A DNA stretch of 64,000 bases from Ramlibacter sp. (GCF_028291745.1 NZ_JAQGNQ010000009.1:1-64000), one strand, 5' to 3'; numbered from the stretch's first letter, positions 1 through 10,073 are shown. Made by a program: numbers and translations. Notes: a model not told the origin generated them from the sequence alone.

Positions 1-862
<862 letters not shown>

Positions 863-880
863 GGGATCGTTTTCGCTAAT

Positions 881-2017
881 TCAGACGAGCAGTTCTTCCT
901 GCGTGACGGTAACGATGCGCCTTTCCGAGCCGGTCTGCACCTCCTGGTCGAGGCGGTGGTTCAGCCGCTGCAGCAGCGCCTTGGGCGCGACTTCGGCGGT
1001 GGGCACCGCCGCCATCACGATGCGAAAGCGCAGGAATTCGGATTTGAAGGCCGGCAGGGGTTCCTTGAGGCCGGCGACCAGGATGCGCCCCGCTACCGTG
1101 GAGGCGGCCTGCCCGGTGGCGACGCCCTCGGCCAGCACGCCGATGCGGGCGTGCGTCAGCCGCGCGGCCACGTCGCCATCGCGCATCAGCGATTCGCGCA
1201 CGCGGATGGCGGCGGCCAGCACCGCGGCCTCGATGGCCTCGGGGCCGAACTCCGCCCCCAGCGCCGGCAGGTTCTCGATGTGCACCACCATCAGCACGCT
1301 CGGATGGCCGTAGCGGCGCGTCAGGTGCCGCGCCGCGAGCACGCGCTCGGCCAGCACCAGCGGCGTGGCCAGTCCCGTGAGGGGATCGACCGTGTTGCGC
1401 CCCTGCACGCGCGCCTGGGTCTCGCCGAAGATGCGGCCGCGCCAGTCGGTGGCGAGATAGGTGCAGGCCGACCACACGGCCAGCAGCGCCGCCACCGCCA
1501 CGGCGTCGTCGAAGCCATTGGGCGTCGCGTCGGCGGCGATGTAGAAGCCGGCCACCATGAGGCAGACCAGGCCCGGCAGCAGCCACCACACCCACGGCTT
1601 GCTTTGCCGCCACGCGCGCACCAGCAGGAGCAGGACAGTGGCCGTCCACAGCGTCATGCCCCCGGCCAGCGCCCACAGGTTGTAGACGGCGCCGACGGCC
1701 AGCAAGGGCAGCACGCCGGCGCTGACGATCAGCAGCCAGCGGCGCACCTGGCGCAGGCCGCCGGCATGGCTCATCAGGTCGAGCAGTTGCAGGCCGGCCA
1801 ACGCGGGCACCAGCAGCAGCACCGCGGGCGGCAGCACCAGCCGCCCGCTGATTTGCGATTGCACCGCGACGACGGCCATCAGCGTCGCCGCTGCATGCAG
1901 CAGCGGCGGCCGCTCGCGATAGGCGTTGGCCTGCAACACGCACAGGAAGACGAGCAGCACCTGGGCGCCCACGAAGGCACCCAGCCAGAGCTGCGCCGGA
2001 TCGATCCTGTCGGTCAT
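881..2017 (-). CDS. Integral membrane protein with degenerate GGDEF domain
   Basis: 378 residues. The first ~190 are hydrophobic with about six membrane segments; the rest is a GGDEF-fold domain beginning at DPLTGLATP, the usual DxLTGLxN entry motif. The active-site loop is lost: where a cyclase has R-Y-GGDEF-x-V-L this protein has R-L-THARI-G-V-L. Neither metal-binding nor catalytic residues remain, so it should not make cyclic di-GMP; a sensory or GTP/c-di-GMP-binding role is possible but unproven. It sits 18 bases upstream of parC and 51 bases downstream of the transglycosylase on the same strand, so it is probably cotranscribed with them. Confidence 0.75.
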   Translation of the reverse strand: MTDRIDPAQLWLGAFVGAQVLLVFLCVLQANAYRERPPLLHAAATLMAVVAVQSQISGRLVLPPAVLLLVPALAGLQLLDLMSHAGGLRQVRRWLLIVSAGVLPLLAVGAVYNLWALAGGMTLWTATVLLLLVRAWRQSKPWVWWLLPGLVCLMVAGFYIAADATPNGFDDAVAVAALLAVWSACTYLATDWRGRIFGETQARVQGRNTVDPLTGLATPLVLAERVLAARHLTRRYGHPSVLMVVHIENLPALGAEFGPEAIEAAVLAAAIRVRESLMRDGDVAARLTHARIGVLAEGVATGQAASTVAGRILVAGLKEPLPAFKSEFLRFRIVMAAVPTAEVAPKALLQRLNHRLDQEVQTGSERRIVTVTQEELLV

Positions 2018-2068
2018 CGGTGCGAGGGGACGGGGCGGCGGCGGCCGCTGGACGTGCGCTTCATCCTC

Positions 2069-2908
2069 TCAGTCGCGGGTGGCGCCGGCGGCAGCGGGCA
2101 GCGCCGCGGTGTCCAGGGACAGGGCAGGCGCGAAGCCGGGTGGCATGTTGCGCCGCGCCAGGCCCGGTGCGGGACCGGGCAGTTCCATGTGGATGCGGCG
2201 CGGCACCGGACCGCCAGGCGCGGCGGCCAGGCGCTGCGGCTTGAGCATGGTGTACAGCTGCATCACGGTCTTCACGTAGTTCTGCGTCTCTCGGTAATTC
2301 GGGATGCGGTTGCCGGCGCGTTGTACCGCACCCTCGCCCGCGTTGTAGGCGGCCAGGGCCAGTTCGAGTTGGCCGGGAAACATGCGGATCAGATCGCTGA
2401 GATAGCGCACGCCGGTGCGGATGTTGATGCGCGGGTCGGTCAGCTTCCTGGCCAGCGGCATCTTGGCGTCGCCGCTCAAGCCATAGCGCTGCGCCGTGGC
2501 GGGCAGCACCTGCATGAGGCCGATCGCGCCCTTGGGCGAAACGGCCGACGAATCGAAGCCGGATTCGGTGGCGATCAACGCCTGCAGCAGTTCAAGCTCG
2601 ATGCCGTGCTCCGCCGCGGCGTCGCGCAGGTGCTGCTTCACCTGCCGGTAGCTGGGCGAGACGTTGAAATACGCGAGCAGCTTGCTGCTGGCGGCTGTCG
2701 GCGCCTGGAGCGCGCGGGGCGTCTGCACGCCCTCGCTGGTGTCGAAGCTTTCGCCGCCGCGAAAGAACAGCGCGTACTGCTCGTCCAGCTTCTCGGCGGC
2801 GAAGTGCGCCACGCCGCGGTCGTCGACGTAGCCCCAGATCTCGGCATGCGCGACGGCGTGTCCGCCCAGGGCGAACGCCAGCACGGCAAGGACGGCCAGG
2901 CGCCTCAT
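2069..2908 (-). CDS. Lytic transglycosylase (SLT domain) with N-terminal DUF4124-like segment
   Basis: Periplasmic peptidoglycan-cleaving enzyme of the soluble lytic transglycosylase fold, 279 residues. A signal peptide covers residues 1-22 (ending AVAHA). A short segment beginning EIWGYVDDRGVAHF resembles DUF4124. The SLT domain spans about 95-235 with catalytic Glu115 in ATESGFDS, the GLMQ motif at 130-133 and AYNAGEGAV near 188. The proline/alanine-rich tail after residue 240 has no recognised domain. The start codon overlaps the stop of the upstream GNAT gene by four bases, which argues for translational coupling. Confidence 0.9.
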   Translation of the reverse strand: MRRLAVLAVLAFALGGHAVAHAEIWGYVDDRGVAHFAAEKLDEQYALFFRGGESFDTSEGVQTPRALQAPTAASSKLLAYFNVSPSYRQVKQHLRDAAAEHGIELELLQALIATESGFDSSAVSPKGAIGLMQVLPATAQRYGLSGDAKMPLARKLTDPRINIRTGVRYLSDLIRMFPGQLELALAAYNAGEGAVQRAGNRIPNYRETQNYVKTVMQLYTMLKPQRLAAAPGGPVPRRIHMELPGPAPGLARRNMPPGFAPALSLDTAALPAAAGATRD

Positions 2909-3459
2909 GCCGGCAGCTCCGCGGCCTGCGCGCGACGCCGCATGAATTCGTCCTGCAGCATGGCCATCACGATCAGCGAGTCGTAGCCCTCCGCGGTCTT
3001 CACGGCCTGGCGCAGTTCGCCCTCGACGACGAAGCCCTCGCCCGCATAGAGCGCCTGCGCACGCGCATTGCTCTTCTTGCTGTCCAGCCAGAAGCGGTGC
3101 GCGCCCAGGTCGTCGAAGGCGATCTTCTTGGCCACCTTGAGGGCCGCGCGGCCGAAGCCCTGGTGCTTGTCGCGCACCACCATGCGTTTGAGCTCCACCG
3201 CGAGGTGCGGATTGCGGCAGCCGATCAGGATCAGGAAGCCGCCGGGCTCCAGGCCCGCACCCGTCTCGATGATGAAGTGGCGAAAGTCCGGAAAGCGGAT
3301 CGCCGCCTCGTGCTGGATGCGCTCCCAGGGCGTGATGAAAGGCAGGTTGGCCGGATCGCGCTCGAGCGACAGCACGAACGCGAGGTCGCTCTGCATGGTC
3401 GGGCGCAGGCGCACGCGCGCGCTGCGAACGGCAGGGACGACGGCGGCGTTCGGTGTCAT
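2905..3459 (-). CDS. GNAT family N-acetyltransferase (RimJ/RimL type)
   Basis: 184 residues from the ATG at 3459, seven bases after the parE stop; a longer reading would overlap parE. The protein has the RimJ/RimL-like opening VRSARVRLRPTMQSD, the acetyl-CoA loop DKHQGFGRAAL and the C-terminal strand NARAQALYAGEGFVVEGELRQA typical of GNAT acetyltransferases. The acceptor substrate cannot be read from the sequence; protein N-termini or amino-group metabolites are usual in this family. It lies between parE and the transglycosylase in a compact minus-strand unit. Confidence 0.85.
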   Translation of the reverse strand: MTPNAAVVPAVRSARVRLRPTMQSDLAFVLSLERDPANLPFITPWERIQHEAAIRFPDFRHFIIETGAGLEPGGFLILIGCRNPHLAVELKRMVVRDKHQGFGRAALKVAKKIAFDDLGAHRFWLDSKKSNARAQALYAGEGFVVEGELRQAVKTAEGYDSLIVMAMLQDEFMRRRAQAAELPA

Positions 3460-3466
3460 GCCCGGT

Positions 3467-5431
3467 TCAGACGTCGATTTCCACCGCATCGCCGTGCAGT
3501 TCCATCAGCTCGCGGCGGGCCGCGGCCTCGCCTTTGCCCATGAGCTTGGTGATCAGCGATTCGGTGCCGATCTGGTCGAACTTGCCCAGTTGCACGGGCA
3601 ACAGGCGGCGCGTATCGGGATTGAGCGTGGTCTCCCACAGCTGCTCTGCGCTCATCTCGCCCAGGCCCTTGAAGCGGCTGATGCTCCATTTGCCCTCGCC
3701 GACGCCTTCCTTGCGCAGCTTGTCGAGGATGGCCGTGAGCTCGCCCTCGTCCAGCGCATAGAGCTTGGACGCGGGCTTCTTGCCGCGCGCCGGCGCGTCC
3801 ACGCGATAGAGCGGCGGCCGGGCCACGTAGACGTTGCCCGAGGCGATGAGCTTGGGAAAGTGGCGGAAGAACAAGGTCAGCAACAGCACCTGGATATGTG
3901 AGCCGTCGACGTCGGCATCGGACAGGATGCAGATCTTGCCGTATCGCAGCCCCGTCAGGTCGGGACTGTCGCTCACGCCATGCGGATCCACCCCGATCGC
4001 CACCGCGATGTCGTGGATCTCGTTGTTGGCGAACAGGCGATCGCGCTCGACTTCCCAGGTGTTGAGCACCTTGCCGCGCAGCGGCAGGATCGCCTGGGAC
4101 CCTTTGTCGCGGCCCATCTTGGCACTGCCGCCGGCGGAATCGCCCTCGACCAGGAAGATCTCGTTGTGCGCGAGGTCCTTGCTCTCGCAGTCGGTCAGCT
4201 TGCCGGGCAGCACGGCAACGCCGGAGCCCTTGCGCTTTTCCACCTTCTGCCCGGCCTTCTGGCGCGACTGCGCCGCCTTGATGGCGAGCTCCGCCAGCTT
4301 CTTGCCGTACTCGACGTGCTGATTGAGCCAGAGCTCCAGCGCCGGCCGCACGAAGCTGGAGACCAGCCGCACCGCATCGCGCGAATTCAGGCGCTCCTTG
4401 ATCTGCCCCTGGAACTGCGGATCGAGCACCTTGGCCGAGAGCACGTACGAGGCGCGGGCGAACACGTCTTCGGGCAGCAGCTTCACGCCCTTGGGTTGCA
4501 GGTTGTGCAGCTCGATGAAGCTCTTGACCGCATTGAACAGGCCGTCGCGCAGGCCGCTTTCGTGGGTGCCGCCGGCGGTGGTGGGAATCAGGTTGACGTA
4601 GCTCTCGCGCACCGGCGCGCCGTCTTCGGTGAAGGCCACGCACCAGGCGGCACCCTCCCCTTCGGCGAAGTTGTCGTTGCTGTCGGCGAAGCCTTCGCCC
4701 TCGAACAGCGGGATCACCGGGTCGCCGGTGAGCGTCTGCATCAGGTAGTCGCGCAGGCCGCCCTTGTATTGCCAGGTCTGCGTGTCCTTCTTCTTCTCGT
4801 CGGTCAGCGACACCGTCACGCCCGGCATCAGCACCGCCTTGCTGCGCAGCAGGTGGGCGAGCTCGTTGAGAGGCAGTGCCGTCGTGTCGAAGTACTTCGC
4901 GTCGGGCCAGGCGCGCACGGTGGTGCCTTGCTTGCGGTCATCCGGACCGGCCTTGCGCAGCTTGAGCTTTTCCTCGACGTCGCCGCCCGCGAACACCAGC
5001 GCCGCAACCTGGCCTTCGCGGTAGCTGGTGACTTCCATCCGCCTGGACAGCGCATTGGTCACCGACACACCGACGCCGTGCAGGCCGCCGGAGAAGCTGT
5101 AGGCGCCGCCCTTGCCCTTGTCGAACTTGCCGCCGGCGTGCAGGCGCGTGAACACCAGCTCGATCACCGGCGCCTTCTCCTCGGGATGCAGGCCGAAGGG
5201 AATGCCGCGGCCGTCGTCTTCGATGCTGACCGAGCCGTCGCCATGCAGCAGGACGCGGATGCGCTTGCCGTGGCCGGCCAGCGCTTCGTCGGCGGCGTTG
5301 TCCAGCACCTCCTGCAGGATGTGCAGGGGGTTGTCGGTGCGCGTGTACATGCCGGGCCGCTGCTTGACGGGCTCCAGCCCCTTCAGCACGCGGATCGAAC
5401 CTTCGGAGTACTCGGACGGTTTGGTGGCCAT
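3467..5431 (-). CDS. parE: DNA topoisomerase IV subunit B
   Basis: ATPase subunit of topoisomerase IV, 654 residues. The start at 5431 (MATKPSEYSEGS) is preferred over an upstream in-frame codon because a purine-rich stretch precedes it and homologues begin here. The GHKL ATPase has catalytic Glu41 and Asn45 in EVLDNAADEA, and the P-loop-like GGLHGVGVS. The TOPRIM domain starts near residue 425 with EGDSAGG (Glu429) and DADVDGSHI, followed by the C-terminal RFKGLGEM region. It heads a minus-strand cluster that ends with parC. Confidence 0.97.
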   Translation of the reverse strand: MATKPSEYSEGSIRVLKGLEPVKQRPGMYTRTDNPLHILQEVLDNAADEALAGHGKRIRVLLHGDGSVSIEDDGRGIPFGLHPEEKAPVIELVFTRLHAGGKFDKGKGGAYSFSGGLHGVGVSVTNALSRRMEVTSYREGQVAALVFAGGDVEEKLKLRKAGPDDRKQGTTVRAWPDAKYFDTTALPLNELAHLLRSKAVLMPGVTVSLTDEKKKDTQTWQYKGGLRDYLMQTLTGDPVIPLFEGEGFADSNDNFAEGEGAAWCVAFTEDGAPVRESYVNLIPTTAGGTHESGLRDGLFNAVKSFIELHNLQPKGVKLLPEDVFARASYVLSAKVLDPQFQGQIKERLNSRDAVRLVSSFVRPALELWLNQHVEYGKKLAELAIKAAQSRQKAGQKVEKRKGSGVAVLPGKLTDCESKDLAHNEIFLVEGDSAGGSAKMGRDKGSQAILPLRGKVLNTWEVERDRLFANNEIHDIAVAIGVDPHGVSDSPDLTGLRYGKICILSDADVDGSHIQVLLLTLFFRHFPKLIASGNVYVARPPLYRVDAPARGKKPASKLYALDEGELTAILDKLRKEGVGEGKWSISRFKGLGEMSAEQLWETTLNPDTRRLLPVQLGKFDQIGTESLITKLMGKGEAAARRELMELHGDAVEIDV

Positions 5432-5440
5432 GGGAGGGGG

Positions 5441-5446
5441 ATTGTA
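5441..5446 (-). promoter_or_regulatory. -10 box of parE
   Basis: The minus strand reads TACAAT ten bases from the parE start, a good sigma-70 -10 hexamer. It leaves almost no untranslated leader. No convincing -35 hexamer stands at the standard spacing. Confidence 0.5.
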
Positions 5447-5656
5447 GTGGCGTCGGCCGCGAAGGCTGTAAATCCATACAGATCGCCGTTGCGCCCTTGG
5501 GCGGCTCACTCAGGCTCCTGCCTTATAGAGTCACTCCCTGCCCCGCTGCAAGCAAGCATTGATACGCGGCCGTCATCAATCGCCCCGGAAGAATTCATCG
5601 CCATTGCCCGCGTCGTTTGCCAGCAGGGGCAAGCGCTTGTCGCTACAGTTCGCCGC

Positions 5657-6877
5657 ATGAACTCGCCGGCCAGGCTTTCGATGACGCAGGTGCTTGCCTG
5701 CGGCGCGCTGATCGTGACGCTCTCGATGGGCATCCGCCACGGCTTCGGGCTGTGGCTGCAGCCGGTCACGCAGGCCCGGGGCTGGGACCGCCAGACCTTC
5801 GCGTTCGCGATCGCCATCCAGAACCTGGCCTGGGGTTTCATCGGCATCTTCGCGGGCATCCTGGCCGACCGCTTCGGCGCCTTCCGGGTGCTGATCGCCG
5901 GCAGCGTGCTGTATGCGCTGGGGCTGGCCGGCATGGCGCTGTCGCCCGATGCCTTCGTGTTCACGCTCACGGCCGGCGTGCTGATCGGGGCGGCGCAGGC
6001 CGGAACCACCTATGCCGTGGTGTACGGCGTGATCGGCCGGCAGATCGATCCGGCCAGGCGCTCGTGGGCAATGGGTGTCGCTGCGGCGGCGGGGTCCTTC
6101 GGCCAGTTTCTGATGGTGCCGGTGGAGGGCTTCCTGATCTCCGGCATCGGCTGGCAGCAGGCGCTGCTGGTGCTGGCCGTCGTGGTGCTGTTGATCGTGC
6201 CGCTGGCGGCGGGCCTGCGCGAGCCGGGCTTCGCTGGCGGCGCGGTGCCGCCGCGGCGCGAACAGTCGGTGGGCCAGGCATTGGGCGAGGCTTTCAAGTA
6301 CCCGAGCTTCCAGCTGCTGATGGCGGGCTACTTCGTGTGCGGCTTCCAGGTGGTGTTCATCGGGGTGCACATGCCCAGCTACCTCAAGGACAAGGGGCTG
6401 TCGCCGCAGGTGGCCAGCTATGCGCTGGCGCTGATCGGCCTGTGCAACGTGTTCGGCACCTACATGGCCGGCACGCTGGGACAGAAACTCGCCAAGCGCA
6501 AGATCCTGGCCGCGATCTATCTCGGGCGCTCGATCGCCATCGCGCTGTTCCTGTGGGCGCCGCTGTCGCCGCTGTCCGTCTATGTCTTCGCCGCCGTCAT
6601 GGGCGTGCTGTGGCTGTCGACCGTGCCACCGACCAATGCCACGATCGCGCAGATCTTCGGCGTGGCCCACCTCTCGATGCTGGGCGGCTTCGTGTTCTTC
6701 AGCCACCAGATCGGCTCCTTCATGGGGGTCTGGCTCGGTGGCCTGCTGTACGACCAGACGGGCAGCTACGACATCGTCTGGTATCTCTCGATCGCGCTGG
6801 GCCTGTTCGCGGCGATCGTGAACCTGCCGGTGCGCGAGGCCCCCATCGCGCGCGCGCCCGCGCCGCAGATCGCCTGA
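5657..6877 (+). CDS. MFS transporter, oxalate/formate antiporter-like (OFA) family
   Basis: 406 residues with about twelve membrane segments in two six-helix halves separated by a charged loop near 190-215. The MFS motif A region is GILADRFGAFRVL after helix 2, and GTLGQKLAKRK follows helix 8. The N-terminal stretch MGIRHGFGLWLQPVTQARGW resembles oxalate:formate antiporter relatives common in Burkholderiales, which usually carry organic anions; the actual substrate is unknown. The start at 5657 is the only ATG placing helix 1 near the N-terminus. A 43-residue membrane peptide follows after two bases. Confidence 0.85.
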   Translation: MNSPARLSMTQVLACGALIVTLSMGIRHGFGLWLQPVTQARGWDRQTFAFAIAIQNLAWGFIGIFAGILADRFGAFRVLIAGSVLYALGLAGMALSPDAFVFTLTAGVLIGAAQAGTTYAVVYGVIGRQIDPARRSWAMGVAAAAGSFGQFLMVPVEGFLISGIGWQQALLVLAVVVLLIVPLAAGLREPGFAGGAVPPRREQSVGQALGEAFKYPSFQLLMAGYFVCGFQVVFIGVHMPSYLKDKGLSPQVASYALALIGLCNVFGTYMAGTLGQKLAKRKILAAIYLGRSIAIALFLWAPLSPLSVYVFAAVMGVLWLSTVPPTNATIAQIFGVAHLSMLGGFVFFSHQIGSFMGVWLGGLLYDQTGSYDIVWYLSIALGLFAAIVNLPVREAPIARAPAPQIA

Positions 6878-6879
6878 CG

Positions 6880-7011
6880 ATGCGAGCGCGGACCAGGAGT
6901 GTCGCCCTCTGGGCCGCCGCCGCTGCGGTGCTCGCGGGCGTCTTCGCGCTCTACACGCGGCCGCAGATGATGGTGGCGCTGGGCGAGATGATCTGGGCCT
7001 GCTTTCGCTGA
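6880..7011 (+). CDS. Small single-pass membrane protein coupled to the MFS gene
   Basis: 43 residues starting two bases after the MFS stop, so almost certainly translated with it. A basic N-terminus (MRARTRS) is followed by one hydrophobic helix (about residues 8-25) and a short tail ending MIWACFR. The size, position and single helix fit a small accessory subunit of the carrier. I recall small proteins of this kind beside MFS genes in Burkholderiales, but function is inferred from position only. It could also be a leader-type peptide without function. Confidence 0.6.
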   Translation: MRARTRSVALWAAAAAVLAGVFALYTRPQMMVALGEMIWACFR

Positions 7012-7020
7012 GGCGTGCGC

Positions 7021-8529
7021 TCAAGCCAGGCGCAGGTCGCCCGGCAGCGCGGCGCTGCGGGCGGCGCGCGACGGCACCGGCGCCGCGTGCACGGAGATCG
7101 TGCCCGCCCGCTCCTCCTTGAACGCCGCCACCGCGCGCACCAGATCCTGGGCGCGGCTGCGCAGGCCGGCCGCCGCTGCGGCCATCTCTTCGACCAGGGC
7201 CGCGTTCTGCTGCGTGGTCTCGTCCATCTGCACCACGGTGGCGGTGACGCCCCCTGCGAGCTGCGCCTGCTCGGTGGTGGCCGTGCTGATCTTCTGCATG
7301 ATCTGCGCCACCTGGTGGATCGCCGCGACCACCTCGGTCATGGTGGCACCGGCCTCGTCCACGAGGGCGCTGCCGCGGTCGACCCGCTCCAGGCTGCTCG
7401 TGATCAGCGTCTTGATCTCCTTGGCCGCCTGCGCGCTGCGGGCCGCCAGGCTGCGCACCTCGCTAGCCACCACGGCGAAGCCGCGGCCCTGCTCGCCGGC
7501 GCGGGCAGCCTCGACGGCGGCGTTGAGGGCCAGGATGTTGGTCTGGAACGAGATGCCGTCGATCACGCCGGTGATGTCGGCGATGCGGCGCGAGGACTCG
7601 TCGATGGCGCGCATCGTCTGCACCACCTGGGTCACCACCTCGCCGCCGCGCGTGGCGACCGCGCTGGCACTGGCGGCCACGTCGCTCGCCTGGCGCGCGC
7701 CGGCCGCGGTCCGGCTCACGGCGGCGGAGAACTCGGACAGGCGGCCGGCGGTCTGCTGCAGGTGGGTCGCGGTCTCGTCGGTCCGGTGACTGAGGTCGCG
7801 CGTGCCACTGGCGATTTCCGTGGCCGCAGACTCCAGGTTCGCGGCGCCGCCACGCACCGCGGACACGGCTTCGTGCATCCGCTTGAGCATGCCCTGCAGG
7901 GCGGTGGCTCCGACCGCCTGCACCGCCACGTCGGCGGCGCCGAGGGCCATGCCGTCGGCCTGATTGACGCGGGCAACCAGCAGTCGCAGTTCTTCGCCTT
8001 CGACCGCCGCCCGCAGCATCTGCACGGCCAGCAGCGATTCCAGTCCGGACTGGAACACGACATAGATCGCGTGCACGGCGAGCTTGGCGAAGTCCGGCGA
8101 GGGCGTGCAGTAGAAGGCGTAGCCGGCCGCCTGGAGGCGATCGAAGACGACGTGCTGCAGTGCTATCAGCGTGGCGCCGAACACGATCACCCGCCAGTCC
8201 AGGTACACGAGCAGGAAGGCGAGCACGACGAACACGCCGAAGTGCGTTTCGATCATCCCGTGCGTCAGCTGGATGTGCAGGATGACCAACGCCATCAGCA
8301 CGAAGGTGAGGATGAAGCGGCTCGCCGTCGTCCCGCGCGCGAGCGCAAACGCGGCCACGGCCAGGCCGGCCAGCACGCCGGTGCCCCACCATGCCGTCCG
8401 CGCCTCGACGAACTGGGCCCCGAGGACCAGGCTGACCGCAGCGGCCAGCGCAATCGAACCCATCATCACGGCATCGCCGAAGCGCGCCCGGGCCCTGCCT
8501 GTCGACCCGGTGTTCCTCGTCGCTTCCAT
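7021..8529 (-). CDS. Methyl-accepting chemotaxis protein with multi-pass membrane sensor
   Basis: 502 residues. The start is the ATG at 8529, preceded by GGAGGT at four bases; a GTG six bases upstream would overlap that site. The N-terminal ~165 residues form about five or six membrane helices instead of the usual periplasmic ligand domain. The C-terminal half is a cytoplasmic MA domain with the conserved hairpin tip GISFQTNILALNAAVEAARA, flanked by methylation-type heptads. No clear HAMP domain is visible. It should couple to CheW/CheA; no other chemotaxis gene is in the window, so this is an orphan receptor. Confidence 0.9.
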   Translation of the reverse strand: MEATRNTGSTGRARARFGDAVMMGSIALAAAVSLVLGAQFVEARTAWWGTGVLAGLAVAAFALARGTTASRFILTFVLMALVILHIQLTHGMIETHFGVFVVLAFLLVYLDWRVIVFGATLIALQHVVFDRLQAAGYAFYCTPSPDFAKLAVHAIYVVFQSGLESLLAVQMLRAAVEGEELRLLVARVNQADGMALGAADVAVQAVGATALQGMLKRMHEAVSAVRGGAANLESAATEIASGTRDLSHRTDETATHLQQTAGRLSEFSAAVSRTAAGARQASDVAASASAVATRGGEVVTQVVQTMRAIDESSRRIADITGVIDGISFQTNILALNAAVEAARAGEQGRGFAVVASEVRSLAARSAQAAKEIKTLITSSLERVDRGSALVDEAGATMTEVVAAIHQVAQIMQKISTATTEQAQLAGGVTATVVQMDETTQQNAALVEEMAAAAAGLRSRAQDLVRAVAAFKEERAGTISVHAAPVPSRAARSAALPGDLRLA

Positions 8530-8666
8530 GCGCACCTCCGTTACTAGTTGTTACGTGGATCCTAAGGGCACTCCTTTCGATCGTGAAGAGGCGCCTCCCC
8601 CTTCTCGGCGGCCGATGTGCCAAATACTCCACAGTCGGGGCGGCCCGGCGATTAAAGTCGCGGCGC

Positions 8667-9479
8667 ATGAACGTCACCCTGATCACCGGCGGCTCCGACG
8701 GCATAGGCGCCGAGATCGCCCGCCAGCTCGCCGCCCGTGGGCGGGACCAGGTCGCGCTGGTGCTCGCCGGGCGCAGCCAGGCCAAGCTCGATGCCGTCGC
8801 GGCACAGTGCACCGCCTCGGGCGCGCAGGTCCTGTGCGTGGCGATGGACGTCGGGGTGGAGGCACAGTGCCGCTCCCTTGTGGCGCAGGCCGTCACGCGC
8901 TTTGGCCGGCTCGACACGCTGGTCAACAACGCCGGCATCTCGGCGCAGGCACTGTTCGAGGACGTCAGCGCGCACGACCTGCACTGGTACGAGGACCTGA
9001 TGCGCGTGAACCTCTGGGGCGCCGTGTGGTGCACCCACGCGGCGCTGCCGCACCTGAAGGCCGCGCGCGGCCGCATCGTCGCGGTCAGCTCGCTGGCGGG
9101 CCTGGTGGGCGTGCCCGGACGCACCGCCTACAGTGCCACCAAGTTCGCCATGGGCGGCTTCTTCGAGGCCTTGCGCAGCGAGCTCAAATCGGCTGGCGTG
9201 AGCGTGACGGTCGCCTATCCGGGCGTGGTCGCCACCCACATCCGCGAGCGTGGCTACAACGCCCGCGGCGAGCCCCTGGGCCGCAGCGGCCTGAAGGAAG
9301 AAGACGCGATGCCGGTGCCGGAATGCGCGGGGCTGATCGTCGCCGGCATGGAGCGGCGCCAGCGCGAAGTGGTGATGACCGCCCGGGGCAAGCTCGGTCG
9401 CTTCCTCAAGCTGCTGATGCCCTCGGTGGTGGAGGAGATGGCGGTGGCGGCCTTGAAGGATGAGGCGCGGCCGCGCTAG
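8667..9479 (+). CDS. Short-chain dehydrogenase/reductase (SDR)
   Basis: 270 residues of the classical SDR fold. The cofactor motif is TGGSDGIG near residue 7, NNAG follows at the end of the fourth strand, and the catalytic set is Ser in SSLAG with YSATK further on. The C-terminal region contains the substrate loop (YPGVVATHIRERG). The substrate cannot be told from sequence; 3-ketosphinganine- or fatty-acyl-type SDRs have similar tails. The reverse-strand chemoreceptor is divergent, with 137 bases between the starts. Confidence 0.88.
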   Translation: MNVTLITGGSDGIGAEIARQLAARGRDQVALVLAGRSQAKLDAVAAQCTASGAQVLCVAMDVGVEAQCRSLVAQAVTRFGRLDTLVNNAGISAQALFEDVSAHDLHWYEDLMRVNLWGAVWCTHAALPHLKAARGRIVAVSSLAGLVGVPGRTAYSATKFAMGGFFEALRSELKSAGVSVTVAYPGVVATHIRERGYNARGEPLGRSGLKEEDAMPVPECAGLIVAGMERRQREVVMTARGKLGRFLKLLMPSVVEEMAVAALKDEARPR

Positions 9480-9495
9480 TGCGAAGGCTGGAGCG

Positions 9496-9522
9496 CCCCC
9501 AGCCCTCCTCCGGAGGGGGGAA
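9496..9522. repeat. Short GC-rich hairpin repeat between SDR and methyltransferase
   Basis: CCCTCCTCCGGAGGG (9503-9517) forms a six-base stem within a C-run/G-run block. Similar blocks occur between many Comamonadaceae genes, and a related one lies at 24290-24385 here. It may also act as a weak terminator after the SDR gene. Confidence 0.45.
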
Positions 9523-9535
9523 GGAACATAAGGAC

Positions 9536-10072
9536 ATGCACGGAACTGAAACACCCTCGCCCTGGATCGTCCGCTTTGCCGGCCTGGTGTCCCCAGGCGG
9601 CACGGTGCTGGACCTCGCCTGCGGGCGCGGCCGCCACCTGCGCTGGTTTGCCGGCCGCGGCCACCCGGTGCTGGGCGTCGATCGCGACGCCGACGTGCTG
9701 GCCTCGCTGCAAGCGATCGGCGAGACCCTGCAGGCCGACATCGAGAACGGCCCCTGGCCGCTGGCCGGCCGCCAGTTCGCTGGCGTGATCGTGACCAACT
9801 ATCTCTGGCGGCCCCTCTTCCCGCGCATCGTCGAAGCGGTCGCGCCCGGTGGCGTGCTGCTGCACGAGACCTTCGCGCAGGGCAACGAGACGGTGGGCAA
9901 ACCGTCGCGGCCTGACTTCCTGCTGGCGCCGGGGGAATTGCTGCGTGCCTATGCCGGCCTGCGGGTGGTCGCGTACGAGGAAGGCTTCGTCGAAGGGCCG
10001 CCCCGCTTCGTGCAGCGGATCGCCGCGGTGCGAGAAACGCCGGCCGCTATACCGCCCCGTTACATGCTCTAG
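9536..10072 (+). CDS. Class I SAM-dependent methyltransferase
   Basis: 178 residues from the ATG at 9536, which has AAGGA and AAGGAC stretches just upstream. The Rossmann methyltransferase motif I is VLDLACGRGRH, with the acidic residue of motif II in VLGVDRDAD. The domain is minimal, as in TehB/UbiG-like enzymes, and the acceptor is not identifiable. An upstream GTG abutting the SDR stop could add 19 residues but would read through the hairpin repeat. Confidence 0.85.
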   Translation: MHGTETPSPWIVRFAGLVSPGGTVLDLACGRGRHLRWFAGRGHPVLGVDRDADVLASLQAIGETLQADIENGPWPLAGRQFAGVIVTNYLWRPLFPRIVEAVAPGGVLLHETFAQGNETVGKPSRPDFLLAPGELLRAYAGLRVVAYEEGFVEGPPRFVQRIAAVRETPAAIPPRYML

Positions 10073-10073
10073 C

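Noticed and set aside
3980-5656. In-frame extension that would fuse 559 residues to the MFS carrier
   Set aside because: It is antisense to parE; the carrier's first helix follows the ATG at 5657.
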